From positions 456,789 to 520,788 of the forward strand of contig NZ_JAKIKT010000003.1 in NCBI RefSeq assembly GCF_023349125.1: a DNA stretch of 64,000 bases, written 5' to 3'. Positions within the stretch are counted from its first letter, which is position 1. Each line of letters starts with the position of its first letter. The translations under genes were made by a program, and so were the position numbers. The stretch comes from Shewanella corallii. Lineage in GTDB: Bacteria; Pseudomonadota; Gammaproteobacteria; Enterobacterales; Shewanellaceae. Of this stretch, positions 9,213 to 19,600 are shown piece after piece. Under the pieces are notes generated by a model. It was given only the letters and a program-made list of their open reading frames with translations, ran no database searches and was not told the DNA's origin.

Positions 9213-11528
9213 CTACCCCCCTTTTTTTGCCACTCCAAACTCAAACCGTCTATTGTACCAAAAAGGCGCCATATCTGCTCGATAACTGAACACCCGCCAG
9301 TTTTTTTCAGCCGGCTCAATCACAAAGCTGATTTGCCCGAGCTCACCGGAAGTCAGCGTTCGCACACCCGCCTGCTGGTACCGGGCGACAACATCCGGCT
9401 TGGGAAACCCATACTGATTGCGATAACCCGCGGCGAACAATGCAATATCCGGACTGACGGACTCAATAAACTCCCGGGATGAAGAGGTTCTGCTGCCATG
9501 GTGAGGCGCGACCAAAATACTGCTGCTTAACGCGACGCCAGAGCCCAACAAACTGGCCTCAGCTTTAGCCTCAATATCTCCGGGCAGTAATACACTGAAT
9601 TGGTCATCACTGATTCTGAGTACGCAGGAGCCATCATTATCATCTGAAGGTGCAGATGGCCCCAGAATCTCAATTTCCAGATACTGCCAACTCAGCTGTT
9701 GAGGACGGCAATTAATGACAGCATTGGGCCAGCTGTCGCTGATAACGTTGGCATCAGGAAATCTCTGCAATATCCTGTCTGCACCACCTGCGTGGTCGTT
9801 ATCACCATGACTCACTACCAGATAATCAAGATGGTTCAATCCGCGGTCGTCGATAAAGGGCAATATGGTGCGGGCCGCATACGTAAAGTCACCATAGGCA
9901 GCCCCGGTGTCGTATAAGATGAATCTGTCATTTCGGGATACCAGCACAGACAAGCCCTGCCCCACATCAAGCAGGTGTACCTGCCAGCTCGAGCTTGATT
10001 GCATCTGTGGAGTCAGTTGGATGAGCAGCCATTGGGCAGCTGCTACAACCACCGGCAGTGCAGGGATAAATGCCAACATTCGCCACCCGGGCGCCCGCCA
10101 CCATATGACAGCAGCGCATACTATGACGGATAATGCCCACTGCCATTGTCCCGGGACATTCAGCAGCACAGCAGGCCAGCTATTACTTTGCTCCAGTAGC
10201 CAGGTAAAAGGGGTAAGTCCCCACTGCGCGGGAAACAGTGGCCAAACCGCATCAACACCAATTAACGCCAGCAGATAGGCCACAATCCCCCCGAGCAAAG
10301 CAGCTGGAATTACCAGCAAACTAAACCAGGGCACCATCAGCAGATTGACCACCATACTGTAAGGACTGAGAGAGCCAAAAATCAGTGCCTGTACGATACC
10401 AAGCCCCAACGAAAGCAGCAGTTGCAACCTGATAACCCCCAGTACCAGCTGTTTTATCCCGGACTTCCTCTCCAGAGGCGATTCGCCTTTCGCTCCGAGA
10501 GCTAACAAAATGATAGCCAGCGCACTGAAGGATAACCAAAACCCTGCCCCCAATGGCGACACAGGGTCGACCAACAACACCAGAGCCATAGCATAGAGCA
10601 ACCTTTCCCAGGCCGAAGCGTAGCGGGTACTCACCATCAACAGCAGCACCATTAGTAGCATCACCAGCGCCCGGGTTGTGGGCAAAGCAAAACCGGCAAG
10701 CCCGGCATATACGCCAGCGCCACAGGCCGCCAAAGAGATGGCAACGACTTGGTTTCGCCGGGACTCTGAGGGCAGCAAACGGTTTAACGTCAAGCTGGCC
10801 AACAGATAAATCCAGCCGCTGACCACACTCAGATGCAAACCGGAAATCGCAATCAGGTGACTTGTGCCCGTCTGCCTTAACTCTTGCCATCTCTCATCTG
10901 ATACCAGGCTTCTGTCCCCCAGAAGCAGGGCCAGCAAAATATCCCCCGATGCCATGGACGAGATATCGGACTTGAGATGCACCAACACAGACTCAGGGGC
11001 ATCACTTATCAGAGTGGCTTCAGTAACCCGACCTTTAGCTATAATGTGGCGGCTGATAAAGTATTTCTGTTGATTGAACCCTCCCTGATTCATCACAGAG
11101 GTAATCGCCTTGGGTTTGACCTCCAGCAGCCATACCTGACCGGGTTTCACGTTTGGAGGTTTGGGCCAGCTCAGGCGCATTCCAGGTCGTAATGGCCAAT
11201 AGCTTTCAGGTCCAATCAGGCGGATATTCGCCCCTATCCAGTCGCCCTCACCCGATACAAGTGATATGATCTCGCCCCGCACCTGCACCCGGCCTGACTG
11301 CTGATATTGATATTGGTCAGCCAGTGTCTGTATTGGCAGGTCAAACAGCAAAGTGATATACCCGCTAAAATAGATGACAGCGAAGAGCGAACCTGAAATC
11401 AGGGGCTGTCGTTTACATGTCAACAAAGCAAGGCAGAATAGTCCGGGCAACCAGACAAGCCCGGGGAGATCAGGCCACAGGACAGTGGAAATCAGGGTGA
11501 GACAAAACCCGAACAGGAAATAGTTCAT
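9213..11528 (-). CDS. comEC: ComEC/Rec2-family DNA uptake channel protein
   Basis: 771-residue inner-membrane protein for passage of single-stranded DNA in natural transformation. It has an N-terminal hydrophobic/OB-like region, a central polytopic competence domain (TSHLIAISGLHLSVVSG is typical) and a C-terminal metallo-beta-lactamase domain with the metal-binding motif HGDNDHAGG. All three parts are intact, so the protein looks functional. The gene is divergent from the DUF2062 gene with only 32 bp between starts, and leads the msbA-lpxK-ycaR unit. Confidence 0.92.
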   Translation of the reverse strand: MNYFLFGFCLTLISTVLWPDLPGLVWLPGLFCLALLTCKRQPLISGSLFAVIYFSGYITLLFDLPIQTLADQYQYQQSGRVQVRGEIISLVSGEGDWIGANIRLIGPESYWPLRPGMRLSWPKPPNVKPGQVWLLEVKPKAITSVMNQGGFNQQKYFISRHIIAKGRVTEATLISDAPESVLVHLKSDISSMASGDILLALLLGDRSLVSDERWQELRQTGTSHLIAISGLHLSVVSGWIYLLASLTLNRLLPSESRRNQVVAISLAACGAGVYAGLAGFALPTTRALVMLLMVLLLMVSTRYASAWERLLYAMALVLLVDPVSPLGAGFWLSFSALAIILLALGAKGESPLERKSGIKQLVLGVIRLQLLLSLGLGIVQALIFGSLSPYSMVVNLLMVPWFSLLVIPAALLGGIVAYLLALIGVDAVWPLFPAQWGLTPFTWLLEQSNSWPAVLLNVPGQWQWALSVIVCAAVIWWRAPGWRMLAFIPALPVVVAAAQWLLIQLTPQMQSSSSWQVHLLDVGQGLSVLVSRNDRFILYDTGAAYGDFTYAARTILPFIDDRGLNHLDYLVVSHGDNDHAGGADRILQRFPDANVISDSWPNAVINCRPQQLSWQYLEIEILGPSAPSDDNDGSCVLRISDDQFSVLLPGDIEAKAEASLLGSGVALSSSILVAPHHGSRTSSSREFIESVSPDIALFAAGYRNQYGFPKPDVVARYQQAGVRTLTSGELGQISFVIEPAEKNWRVFSYRADMAPFWYNRRFEFGVAKKGG

Positions 11529-11560
11529 ACGAGATACAGTAAAGACAGTAAATTCAGCCT

Positions 11561-12085
11561 ATGCCAAAAAAACTGCTCGAACGATTTATCCCCAAACCGG
11601 AAACACTGAAGCAACACAAGCATTTAAAAATGTTTGGTAGCCTTCTGCACAACACTAATCTCTGGGTGCTCAACCGCAAGTCTGTACCGGGTGCGTTTGC
11701 AATTGGTCTGTTCAGTGCCTGGATGCCCATTCCGTTTCAAATGGTGCTGGCTGCGGCGCTGGCGATTTTCTTCAGGGTTAATGTCCCTGTCTCTGTGGCA
11801 CTGGTATGGATTACCAACCCTATCACCATGCCAGTAATGTTCTATCTGGCTTATCTTGTTGGCGCCAGTCTCCTGGGGATAGACGCCAGCACTTTTCACT
11901 TTGAAGCCTCATGGGCCTGGCTTAAAGCCTCTTTGACCACTATTGGCCCAAGCTTCTTGCTGGGATGCGCTGTCATGGCTATTACCTGGGCTGCTGTCGG
12001 TTATTTTATCCTGCGCAGCCTGTGGAAATACGCCACCATGCTCAAATGGCAGAACAGGCGTAACAAGGCAGCCGCAAACAAATAA
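11561..12085 (+). CDS. DUF2062 membrane protein
   Basis: 174-residue protein of the DUF2062 family, found widely beside comEC in proteobacteria. It has a short basic N-terminus (MPKKLLERFIPKPETLKQ) and hydrophobic segments at about residues 44-66, 75-100 and 130-155, with the conserved stretch WMPIPFQMVLAAALA. No biochemical role is established. It is divergent from comEC, sharing a very short control region, and ends in a strong terminator. Confidence 0.85.
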   Translation: MPKKLLERFIPKPETLKQHKHLKMFGSLLHNTNLWVLNRKSVPGAFAIGLFSAWMPIPFQMVLAAALAIFFRVNVPVSVALVWITNPITMPVMFYLAYLVGASLLGIDASTFHFEASWAWLKASLTTIGPSFLLGCAVMAITWAAVGYFILRSLWKYATMLKWQNRRNKAAANK

Positions 12086-12094
12086 TGACCATCA

Positions 12095-12122
12095 AAAAGC
12101 CGGGATTAACCCGGCTTTTTTC
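12095..12122. terminator. Bidirectional terminator between DUF2062 gene and lolE
   Basis: Stem AAGCCGGG/CCCGGCTT flanked by A5 and T6 tracts, 10 bp after the DUF2062 stop and just beyond the lolE stop. Confidence 0.85.
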
Positions 12123-12133
12123 TGTTTGAATTC

Positions 12134-13384
12134 TTACCGACCGGACAAGGCCCTTGCCGGCATAATCTTACTGGCTTTAAACGCAGGATAAAGTGTTGCA
12201 ATCAGGCTCATCAACAATGCCATTCCCAACACCAGCACCACATCTGAAAGCTCAAGCTGTGATGGCAGGAAATCAATAAAATAGATGTCTCCCGCCAGCA
12301 ACTGCACAGAAAACAGGGATTCAATCCCCTTGGCAATGCTGCTCAGGTTGATGGCGACCAAAGTACCTATTGTCCCACCCAGCAGGCACCCCAGAATTCC
12401 GTTAAGCGCCCCCTGAACCACAAAAATAGTCATCACGGCGCCCCGGCGCACACCCATTGTCATCAGGATGGCAATTTCTGACGCCTTGTCTCTGACAGCC
12501 ATCACCAGAGTAGACACGATATTGAAACAGGCGACCGCAATGACCAGAGCCAGCACCAGATACATCACCACGCGCACCAACTGAATATCCTGATACAGGT
12601 GCCCCTGCGTCCGGGTCCAGTCATTCATATACAGGTATTGATCCTGCTTAAAGCCCAGCTCGCGGATCAGCGATGGGGCCATAAACACATCGTCGACCTT
12701 AATGCGCAACCCGGTCACCGAATCTCCCATATTCAGCAGACCTGCAGCATACGCCATGGGGATATAAGCATTGGCAAGTTCGAGTTCACCACCAAGCTTA
12801 AAGGTCCCTGTGATCACAAATCTGTGGCTTTTAGCGCCCCCCAGCCGGGTACTTTGACCATTGCTGACACTGGGCACATAAAGGGACAACTTGTCGCCTA
12901 TCTTTAACCCCAGCTTACGCATCAGCCCTTCACCAAGCACAATATGATTCTTATCACTCTCCAGTGATTGCCAGGCTTGGGGAGACATATAATCGCGGAT
13001 TACCGACACTTCAGGCTCAAATCTGGTATCAATGCCGGTCACCGCCAATCCCTGAAAACCACCAGGCTTCTGCACCAAGCCTTCGATTCGGATAAATGGG
13101 GCAGCGCCAGAGACCCCCGGAATCACCAGCGCAGACTGCAGCATGCCAGGCCAGTTATGAACAGGTTCAGCCGCGCCAATCAATTCACCATGGGGAACCA
13201 CGCCGAGAAAGCGATTTTGCAACTCACGCTCAAAACCGTTCATGGCGGAAAGTACGATAATCAGAACCGCTACGCCCAGAGAAATACCCGCCGTAGAGGC
13301 AAAAGAGATAAAACTGATAAAACCGTTGGCCTGCCGGGCACGGTAAAAACGCCAACCAATCCAAAAGCCCATCAAGGATTTCAT
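12134..13384 (-). CDS. lolE: Lipoprotein-releasing ABC transporter membrane subunit LolE
   Basis: Inner-membrane subunit of LolCDE, which extracts outer-membrane lipoproteins and passes them to LolA. The 416-residue product has the expected layout: an N-terminal helix (about 24-48), a large MacB-like periplasmic domain, then three FtsX-type helices at the C-terminus. It starts with ATG overlapping the lolD stop by 4 bp (ATGA), so the three genes form one translationally coupled unit in the order lolC-lolD-lolE. The assignment as LolE rather than LolC rests on position in the operon. Confidence 0.92.
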   Translation of the reverse strand: MKSLMGFWIGWRFYRARQANGFISFISFASTAGISLGVAVLIIVLSAMNGFERELQNRFLGVVPHGELIGAAEPVHNWPGMLQSALVIPGVSGAAPFIRIEGLVQKPGGFQGLAVTGIDTRFEPEVSVIRDYMSPQAWQSLESDKNHIVLGEGLMRKLGLKIGDKLSLYVPSVSNGQSTRLGGAKSHRFVITGTFKLGGELELANAYIPMAYAAGLLNMGDSVTGLRIKVDDVFMAPSLIRELGFKQDQYLYMNDWTRTQGHLYQDIQLVRVVMYLVLALVIAVACFNIVSTLVMAVRDKASEIAILMTMGVRRGAVMTIFVVQGALNGILGCLLGGTIGTLVAINLSSIAKGIESLFSVQLLAGDIYFIDFLPSQLELSDVVLVLGMALLMSLIATLYPAFKASKIMPARALSGR

Positions 13385-14073
13385 GCACTCGCCTCATCAG
13401 GCACGATCAGGCCGTCATGCATTCGAACCCGGCGGTCCATTCTGGCAGCCAGTTGGTTATCATGGGTCACCACCACAAAGGCGATCCCCAGTTGTGATGC
13501 CAGATCCCGAATGAGCTGATAAACCGCTTCACCACTGACGGCGTCCAGGTTACCGGTTGGCTCATCGGCCAGCACCACCCGGGGTTGATTGATCAAGGCC
13601 CTGGCAATGGCAACACGCTGACGTTCACCACCTGAAAGTTCAGATGGCGCATGTTTACCCCTGTGTCCAAGCCCGACTTTCTCAAGCAACTCCTGAGCCT
13701 TTTCCATCGCCTGCTTGCGCCTGGTACCGGCTATCAGCGCTGGCATTGCCACATTCTCCAACGCGGAGAATTCAGGCAACAGATGATGAAACTGATAAAT
13801 AAATCCAAGCTCAAGGTTACGTACCTGAGCCTGTCTTGCCGCATCCAGGCTGAACAGCTCCTCTTCACCCAGCCAAACCTCACCACCACAGGGGGTATCC
13901 AGGGTACCGAGAATATGCAGCAGGGTACTTTTGCCTGAACCTGAACTGCCGACAATGGCCAGCTGTTCCCCCTGGCGCACCTCAAGGGTGACACCTTTAA
14001 GCACGGGAGTTTCTGCCGCACCATCACGATAGGTTTTGGTTATATTGCTGCAGCGCAGCACAACTTCCTGCAT
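13381..14073 (-). CDS. lolD: Lipoprotein-releasing ABC transporter ATPase LolD
   Basis: Cytoplasmic ATPase that powers LolCDE. From the chosen start (MQEVVLRCSNITKTYR) the protein has 230 residues. Walker A GSSGSGKST, signature LSGGERQR and Walker B VVLADEPTGNLD are all present. An in-frame ATG six codons earlier (14091) is possible. The downstream start is preferred because AGAGAAGAG lies 3 bp upstream of it and its length matches E. coli LolD, whereas the GAGG before the upstream ATG is too close. It overlaps lolE by 4 bp. Confidence 0.94.
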   Translation of the reverse strand: MQEVVLRCSNITKTYRDGAAETPVLKGVTLEVRQGEQLAIVGSSGSGKSTLLHILGTLDTPCGGEVWLGEEELFSLDAARQAQVRNLELGFIYQFHHLLPEFSALENVAMPALIAGTRRKQAMEKAQELLEKVGLGHRGKHAPSELSGGERQRVAIARALINQPRVVLADEPTGNLDAVSGEAVYQLIRDLASQLGIAFVVVTHDNQLAARMDRRVRMHDGLIVPDEASA

Positions 14074-14083
14074 TTTCTCTTCT

Positions 14084-15316
14084 CTATTCATACCTCAGGG
14101 CTCCGGCCGGCTGTACTCTGGCGGCTCGTAATGCCGGATAAAGTGTCGCCAGCAGGCTGACTACCAGGGTGCCCACGGCAATCCAAACCAATTGGGGAAC
14201 ACTCAACTGAGCGGGCAACATGGTACCGGCCCCAAGAATCGCTATCCCCAGGGAGCTGAGCACAGTATTGATATTCAGGGTCACCAGTACCCCGGCCCCA
14301 AGACCCAGTATCAGGCCAATCAGGGCGTTCAGGCTCCCCTGAAACATAAAGATCGCCATCACCTGGCCATGGGTCATGCCCTGGGTCTTCAGTACAGCGA
14401 CATCAGAGGTCTTGTCCACCACCATCATCACCAGTGCGGAAACGATATTAAAGGCGGCCACGGCAATGATCAGACTCAGCATCAGGGACATCATGTTCTT
14501 TTCCATCTTCACCGCACTGAACAGATGACCATAGTCCTGTCGCCAGTCACTGACCTGCACTTTAATGCCCAACTTGTCCGCTACCGCCCTGACTTCAGCT
14601 GCCAGCGCGGGCGCATTGAAAGGATCGACCAGGTACAGCCTTAACTTATCGACACCATCCGCAGACTTGCGCATGAGTCGTCGCGCATCCTGATATTGAA
14701 CATAAGCCACGGAAGCATCCACCTGAGAGCCCATCTCAAACAGGCCACTGACGGTGAATTTTCTTTGACTGGGCACCGGCCCCAACGGCGAATAAACCAC
14801 GCCCTCGCCACTGAGAATGCGCACCTTATCCCCCGGGACCACTCCCAGAGTTTGAGCCAGTTGGCTGCCGAGGATGACGTGATACTCCCCCGCCTCAAGG
14901 CTGGAGAATGAACCTGCATAGGTATGACGGGCAACATCTGAGACAGTGCGTATCTGTTCCGGATAGACGCCATACAGTTGCACGGCCGCGATATTGGATG
15001 GTGACTGCAACATGGCCTGGGTTGATGCGCTGTCAACCACAGCCTTGACGCCCTGTATCTCTGACAAGGCTTTGCGCAATGATTCCGGCTGGGTGAAACC
15101 TTCAGCAGCAGAGACAGTCAACTGAGGCACAGCCCCAAGGATCCGTTGCTTCAGCTGTCCCTCCAGACCGTTCATGACACTGGATACAATAATCAGGGCA
15201 GCTACACCCAGAAAGATGCCACTGACGGCAAAAAAGGTAATAAAAGAGGCAAAGGCATTGGCCTTGCGGGCGCGCCAGTAGCGATAACCGATAAAAAATG
15301 GTGTGGAGAAGTTCAT
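14084..15316 (-). CDS. lolC: Lipoprotein-releasing ABC transporter membrane subunit LolC
   Basis: First gene of the lolCDE operon, 410 residues. It has an N-terminal motif FFIGYRYWRARKANAFASF, a first helix at about 26-48, a periplasmic domain of roughly 220 residues and three C-terminal FtsX-type helices. LolC supplies the docking site for LolA in the family, while LolE binds the lipoprotein substrate. It ends about 10 bp before the preferred lolD start. Confidence 0.92.
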   Translation of the reverse strand: MNFSTPFFIGYRYWRARKANAFASFITFFAVSGIFLGVAALIIVSSVMNGLEGQLKQRILGAVPQLTVSAAEGFTQPESLRKALSEIQGVKAVVDSASTQAMLQSPSNIAAVQLYGVYPEQIRTVSDVARHTYAGSFSSLEAGEYHVILGSQLAQTLGVVPGDKVRILSGEGVVYSPLGPVPSQRKFTVSGLFEMGSQVDASVAYVQYQDARRLMRKSADGVDKLRLYLVDPFNAPALAAEVRAVADKLGIKVQVSDWRQDYGHLFSAVKMEKNMMSLMLSLIIAVAAFNIVSALVMMVVDKTSDVAVLKTQGMTHGQVMAIFMFQGSLNALIGLILGLGAGVLVTLNINTVLSSLGIAILGAGTMLPAQLSVPQLVWIAVGTLVVSLLATLYPALRAARVQPAGALRYE

Positions 15317-15399
15317 TGGCCCCTGGCGGCTAAACTTGCTAAATCAAAGGAATGGGCACGATAATAGGTGGAATACCGGCATAAATAAAGAGGCAAGCC

Positions 15400-15969
15400 T
15401 TGATATCCTCAGACAATTCATACTTTAACGTGCCTCACGAATTCACGGCCTACCTGGAACCCTGGCAGCAGGAGTCGCTGCCGGACGAAACCGCTCTGAA
15501 AGAGATGCAGTCAGTGGGTTTGAAACTGATCACTGAAGTTAAAGAGTTGGAAAACGCCTGCCTGCTGCAATTGCGGAATCTGGATAATGAAGCCAAAGCT
15601 GTCGTGGATTTTCTTAAACTACAGTCCCGTAAAGTGGATCTGGTTCTGCAATACGTACTGGAAAAAGAGACTCAGCATGGACAAAAGCACCCGGGGCTGA
15701 GCTTCGGTGGCAGCGGGTTTACCATCTCATCGGCAACACCTTTGACTGTCGGCCAGCAGTTTAAAACCACACTCTATATCCGCGAAGAGCTAATCAACAT
15801 CCTGTGTATCGCGACAGTCATAGCAACCAGCAGCGAAGATGGCGTTCACCGAGGCCAGCTTGAATACAGTGCCATTCTGGAGTCAGATATCGAGCAATTG
15901 GTACAGGCGAGCCTGAGAGTCCAGCAGAAACAACTCAGAGCCAGAAAACAGGCTCAGGCGGGCAGCTAG
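15400..15969 (+). CDS. PilZ-domain protein, putative c-di-GMP effector
   Basis: 189-residue protein with a C-terminal PilZ-like beta-barrel region (LSFGGSGFTISSATPL and the following strands, about residues 100-165). The N-terminal half is helical and the tail basic (VQQKQLRARKQAQ). The DxSxxG-like segment appears as FGGSGF, and the upstream RxxxR is not clear, so nucleotide binding is uncertain. The start is TTG at 15400, preceded by AGGCA; there is no closer ATG. It overlaps the converging acetyltransferase gene by 4 bp. Confidence 0.75.
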   Translation: MISSDNSYFNVPHEFTAYLEPWQQESLPDETALKEMQSVGLKLITEVKELENACLLQLRNLDNEAKAVVDFLKLQSRKVDLVLQYVLEKETQHGQKHPGLSFGGSGFTISSATPLTVGQQFKTTLYIREELINILCIATVIATSSEDGVHRGQLEYSAILESDIEQLVQASLRVQQKQLRARKQAQAGS

Positions 15970-16517
15970 ACTGATGAGCTGCGCCACTCTCCGGCCAGCA
16001 AACCATAAACGGCATGGTCCACCACCCTGCCGTTAATATTTTCAGCCCTGCGGATAACCCCCTCCAGAGTAAAACCCAATCTCTGTGCCACCTTCCGGCT
16101 GGCAAGATTCTCCACTGCGGCAGCAATTTCCACCTTTTCTAACTTGAGCTCGTCAAAGGCAATATGCAACAACTCAGATACGGCGCGGGTGACCAGACCC
16201 TGGCCCTGGCATTGCGCGCTAAGCCAATAACCTATATCCGTTTTGCTCAACTGTCTGTCAATTTTGTTTAAACTGACATTCCCCACTAACTCCCCCTGGT
16301 ACAAAATGCCGCAGGTCAGTGACTGGCCAGCTGAATACCCCTGCAGCGCATTGGTAATAAAGCTCATAAAGAACTCACGGTTATGAGCGTTATGGGGCCA
16401 TGCCAGCCAGCGTCCCAGGTATTCTCTTTCAGCGTCCACTATTTCCAGATAGCGAGCAGCAAACCCCGGCTCTACCAGCGCCAGCATCAAAGACTCGTCC
16501 ACTTCTCTTACGAACAT
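15966..16517 (-). CDS. GNAT acetyltransferase, RimJ/RimL-like
   Basis: 183-residue N-acetyltransferase of the RimL type. These enzymes acetylate N-termini of ribosomal proteins or other small substrates with acetyl-CoA. The acetyl-CoA binding core is visible as LSAQCQGQGLVTRAVSELL (about residues 97-115), followed by the family segment ASRKVAQRLGFTLEG. The substrate is not determinable from sequence. It stands alone, convergent with the PilZ gene and divergent from mfd. Confidence 0.85.
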   Translation of the reverse strand: MFVREVDESLMLALVEPGFAARYLEIVDAEREYLGRWLAWPHNAHNREFFMSFITNALQGYSAGQSLTCGILYQGELVGNVSLNKIDRQLSKTDIGYWLSAQCQGQGLVTRAVSELLHIAFDELKLEKVEIAAAVENLASRKVAQRLGFTLEGVIRRAENINGRVVDHAVYGLLAGEWRSSSV

Positions 16518-16654
16518 AATTTTCCCTTCTCATCCCTAACAACCCAATAAACGGCGGGCAATCTCTGCCCGAAGGCCCCTAAAAACTGGCACAGGTCACG
16601 CCAAAACTCTACAATGTCGGCAACTTGCCGCGATAACAACAGTAAAGCATTTCA

Positions 16655-19600
16655 ATGACTGAGTTTTCCGTCCTTACGCCACCCGGCCAACTTAAAAACG
16701 CAAGAATTCAAGCTCTAAGCGCCCCTACCAGTGTGGCCAAAGCCATGACGCTGGCCAGTATCGGCCGTCAACACCCGGGCACTACCCTGATTGTCACCCA
16801 CGATACTCCAAGTGCGCTGGCGCTGGAGGCAGAGCTCAGTTATCTGCTTCAAGGAGCTGAGCTGCCGGTAAGACTGTTTCCGGACAGAGAAACCCTGCCC
16901 TACGACAATTTTTCCCCGCATCAGGACCTGATCTCCGCCAGACTGGAAACCCTGTCCAGGTTAGGGGGTGAAAGCCACTCTGTGCTAATCGTGCCAATTT
17001 CAACCCTGATGGTTCGTCTGCCCCCCCAGTCTTTTATGGCTGGCAATGTGCTGGTACTGAAAAAAGGTGATAAGTACGACCTGCAAACCATGCGGCAAAC
17101 CCTGACGGATACAGGTTACCACCTGGTTGACCAGGTCTACGAGCACGGTGAATTTGCGATTCGCGGCTCGATTCTGGATATCTTCCCCAGTGGCAGCAAC
17201 AAACCTGTTCGAATTGAGTTATTCGATGACGAAATTGAGTCATTGCGTTTCTTTGACCCTGAGACCCAGCGCTCCAGCATTGAGATGCCACAACTGAGGA
17301 TGCTGCCTGCAAGGGAGTTCCCGACCGATAATCAGGCTATTGAGGGCTTCCGTCAGCGTTATCGCCGCCGCTTTGAAACCATCTCCAAAGAACCGGAATC
17401 CATCTACCAGCAGGTCAGCCGTAAGTTGATGCCTGCAGGCATAGAAAATTATCTGCCACTGTTTTTCGACACCACTGCCACCCTGTTCGATTACTTGCCG
17501 CCGGATACTCAAATTGTCACCTGTGGCGATATTGAAGCGGCCGCCAGAAACCATCTGACAGAAGTGGAACAAAGATACGAAGACAGACGTATCGACCCTT
17601 TGCGCCCATTACTTGAGCCTAAAGAGCTTTACCTGCTGACTGAGCAACTGTTTGGCGCATTCAAACCTTTGCCCCGGTTTGTGGTCACCCGTGATGCCAG
17701 TGATGAAAAGTATAAGTACAAGTTTGCCAAGGCAACAGCCCTGCCGGATATCACGGCCAACCATAAGCTAAGACAACCGTTAATCTCGCTCGCTCAGTAC
17801 CATACAGACCACCCCAAAGTTCGCCTGCTCTTTTGTGCGGAATCTGAGGGGCGTCGTGAAGCACTGCTTGAACTGCTGGCCAAGATTGATATTCGCCCCA
17901 GGGTGCTCGACCACCTCAACGACTTTATCGACAGTGATGACCCCCTTGGTCTGATAGTCTCTCCCTTGTCTCAGGGGTGCCTGCTGTCCGACAGCAAAGT
18001 TGCCATTATTTGTGAGACTGAACTCTTTGGTCAGCGCATTGCTCAGCAACGCCGCCGGGACAAAGAACGTCAGATCAGCAGCGACCTGTTGATTAAGAAT
18101 CTGGCAGAGCTGAAAGTGGGTCAGCCCATTGTCCATCTGGAACATGGTGTGGCCCTGTATCAGGGGCTGGAAACTCTGGATACCGGAGGCCTGGTAGCTG
18201 AGTACCTCAAGCTGGAATATGCCGGCGGAGACAAACTCTATGTGCCTGTCTCCTCTTTGCATCTGATCAGCCGCTACAGCGCAGGGACAGAGGAGTCTTT
18301 GCACCTCAATAAACTGGGTAACGAAACCTGGGCCAAAGCCAAGCGTAAAGCCATTGAGAAGATCCGTGACGTTGCCGCTGAGTTGCTGGATGTCTATGCC
18401 CGTCGGCAGGCCCGCCCCGGTGATGCCTGTCAATTGGATGAAGAGGAGTATGCACTCTTCTCCCAGGGCTTCCCATTTGAAGAAACCGTGGACCAGGAAA
18501 CCGCCATTCACGCCGTACTGGCAGATATGCGCTCCCCTATCGCCATGGATCGTTTAGTGTGTGGTGATGTGGGCTTTGGTAAGACAGAAGTCGCTATGCG
18601 TGCCGCTTTCGTTGCGGTCAACGATGGCAAACAAGTTGTGGTATTAGTTCCCACCACACTGTTGGCCCAGCAGCATTATGAAAACTTCAAGGACAGATTC
18701 GCCGATTGGCCGGTGAGCATTGAAGTCATGAGCCGATTCCGCACCACCAAAGAGCAAAACCAGGTGCTGGACAATCTGGCTGCAGGCAAAGTGGATATTG
18801 TGATCGGGACTCACAAATTACTGCAGTCCGGCGCTCAGTTTGAAAACCTTGGATTACTTGTGATCGATGAGGAGCACAGATTCGGCGTTCGTCAGAAAGA
18901 GAAAATCAAAGCGCTCAGAGCCAACGTAGATATCCTGACGCTGACCGCAACTCCTATCCCGCGGACACTGAATATGGCGATGTCAGGTATGCGGGATCTG
19001 TCCATTATCGCCACACCTCCAGCCAAGCGACTGGCAGTGAAAACCTTTGTGCGCGAGTATGACAAAGCCACTGTTCGCGAAGCCATCATGCGTGAAATCC
19101 TTCGTGGTGGTCAGGTCTATTTCCTCCATAATGCGTTAGAAACCATAGAGAAGTGTGCGGCAGATATTCGCGAACTGGTTCCGGAAGCCCGTGTCGTTAC
19201 CGCCCATGGTCAAATGCGTGAGCGGGAACTGGAACAGGTCATGTCGGACTTTTATCACCAGAGGTTCAATGTGCTGGTTTGCACCACCATTATTGAAACC
19301 GGTATCGATGTTCCCAGCGCCAACACCATAATTATCGACAGAGCCGATCACTTTGGACTGGCTCAACTGCACCAGTTACGTGGTCGGGTTGGGCGCTCGC
19401 ATCACCAGGCCTATGCTTATCTTATGACGCCTCATCCCAAGCGCATGACCAGTGACGCCCGCAAACGTCTTGAGGCTCTGGAAGCACTGGAAGACCTTGG
19501 TGCAGGGTTCATGCTGGCCACTCAGGATTTGGAGATCCGGGGAGCCGGCGAACTGCTGGGGGATGAGCAAAGTGGTCATATCTCAAAAATCGGCTTCAGC

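Noticed and set aside
17780..18511. 243-codon minus-strand frame
   Set aside because: Antisense to mfd helicase coding sequence; no ribosome binding site or family similarity.
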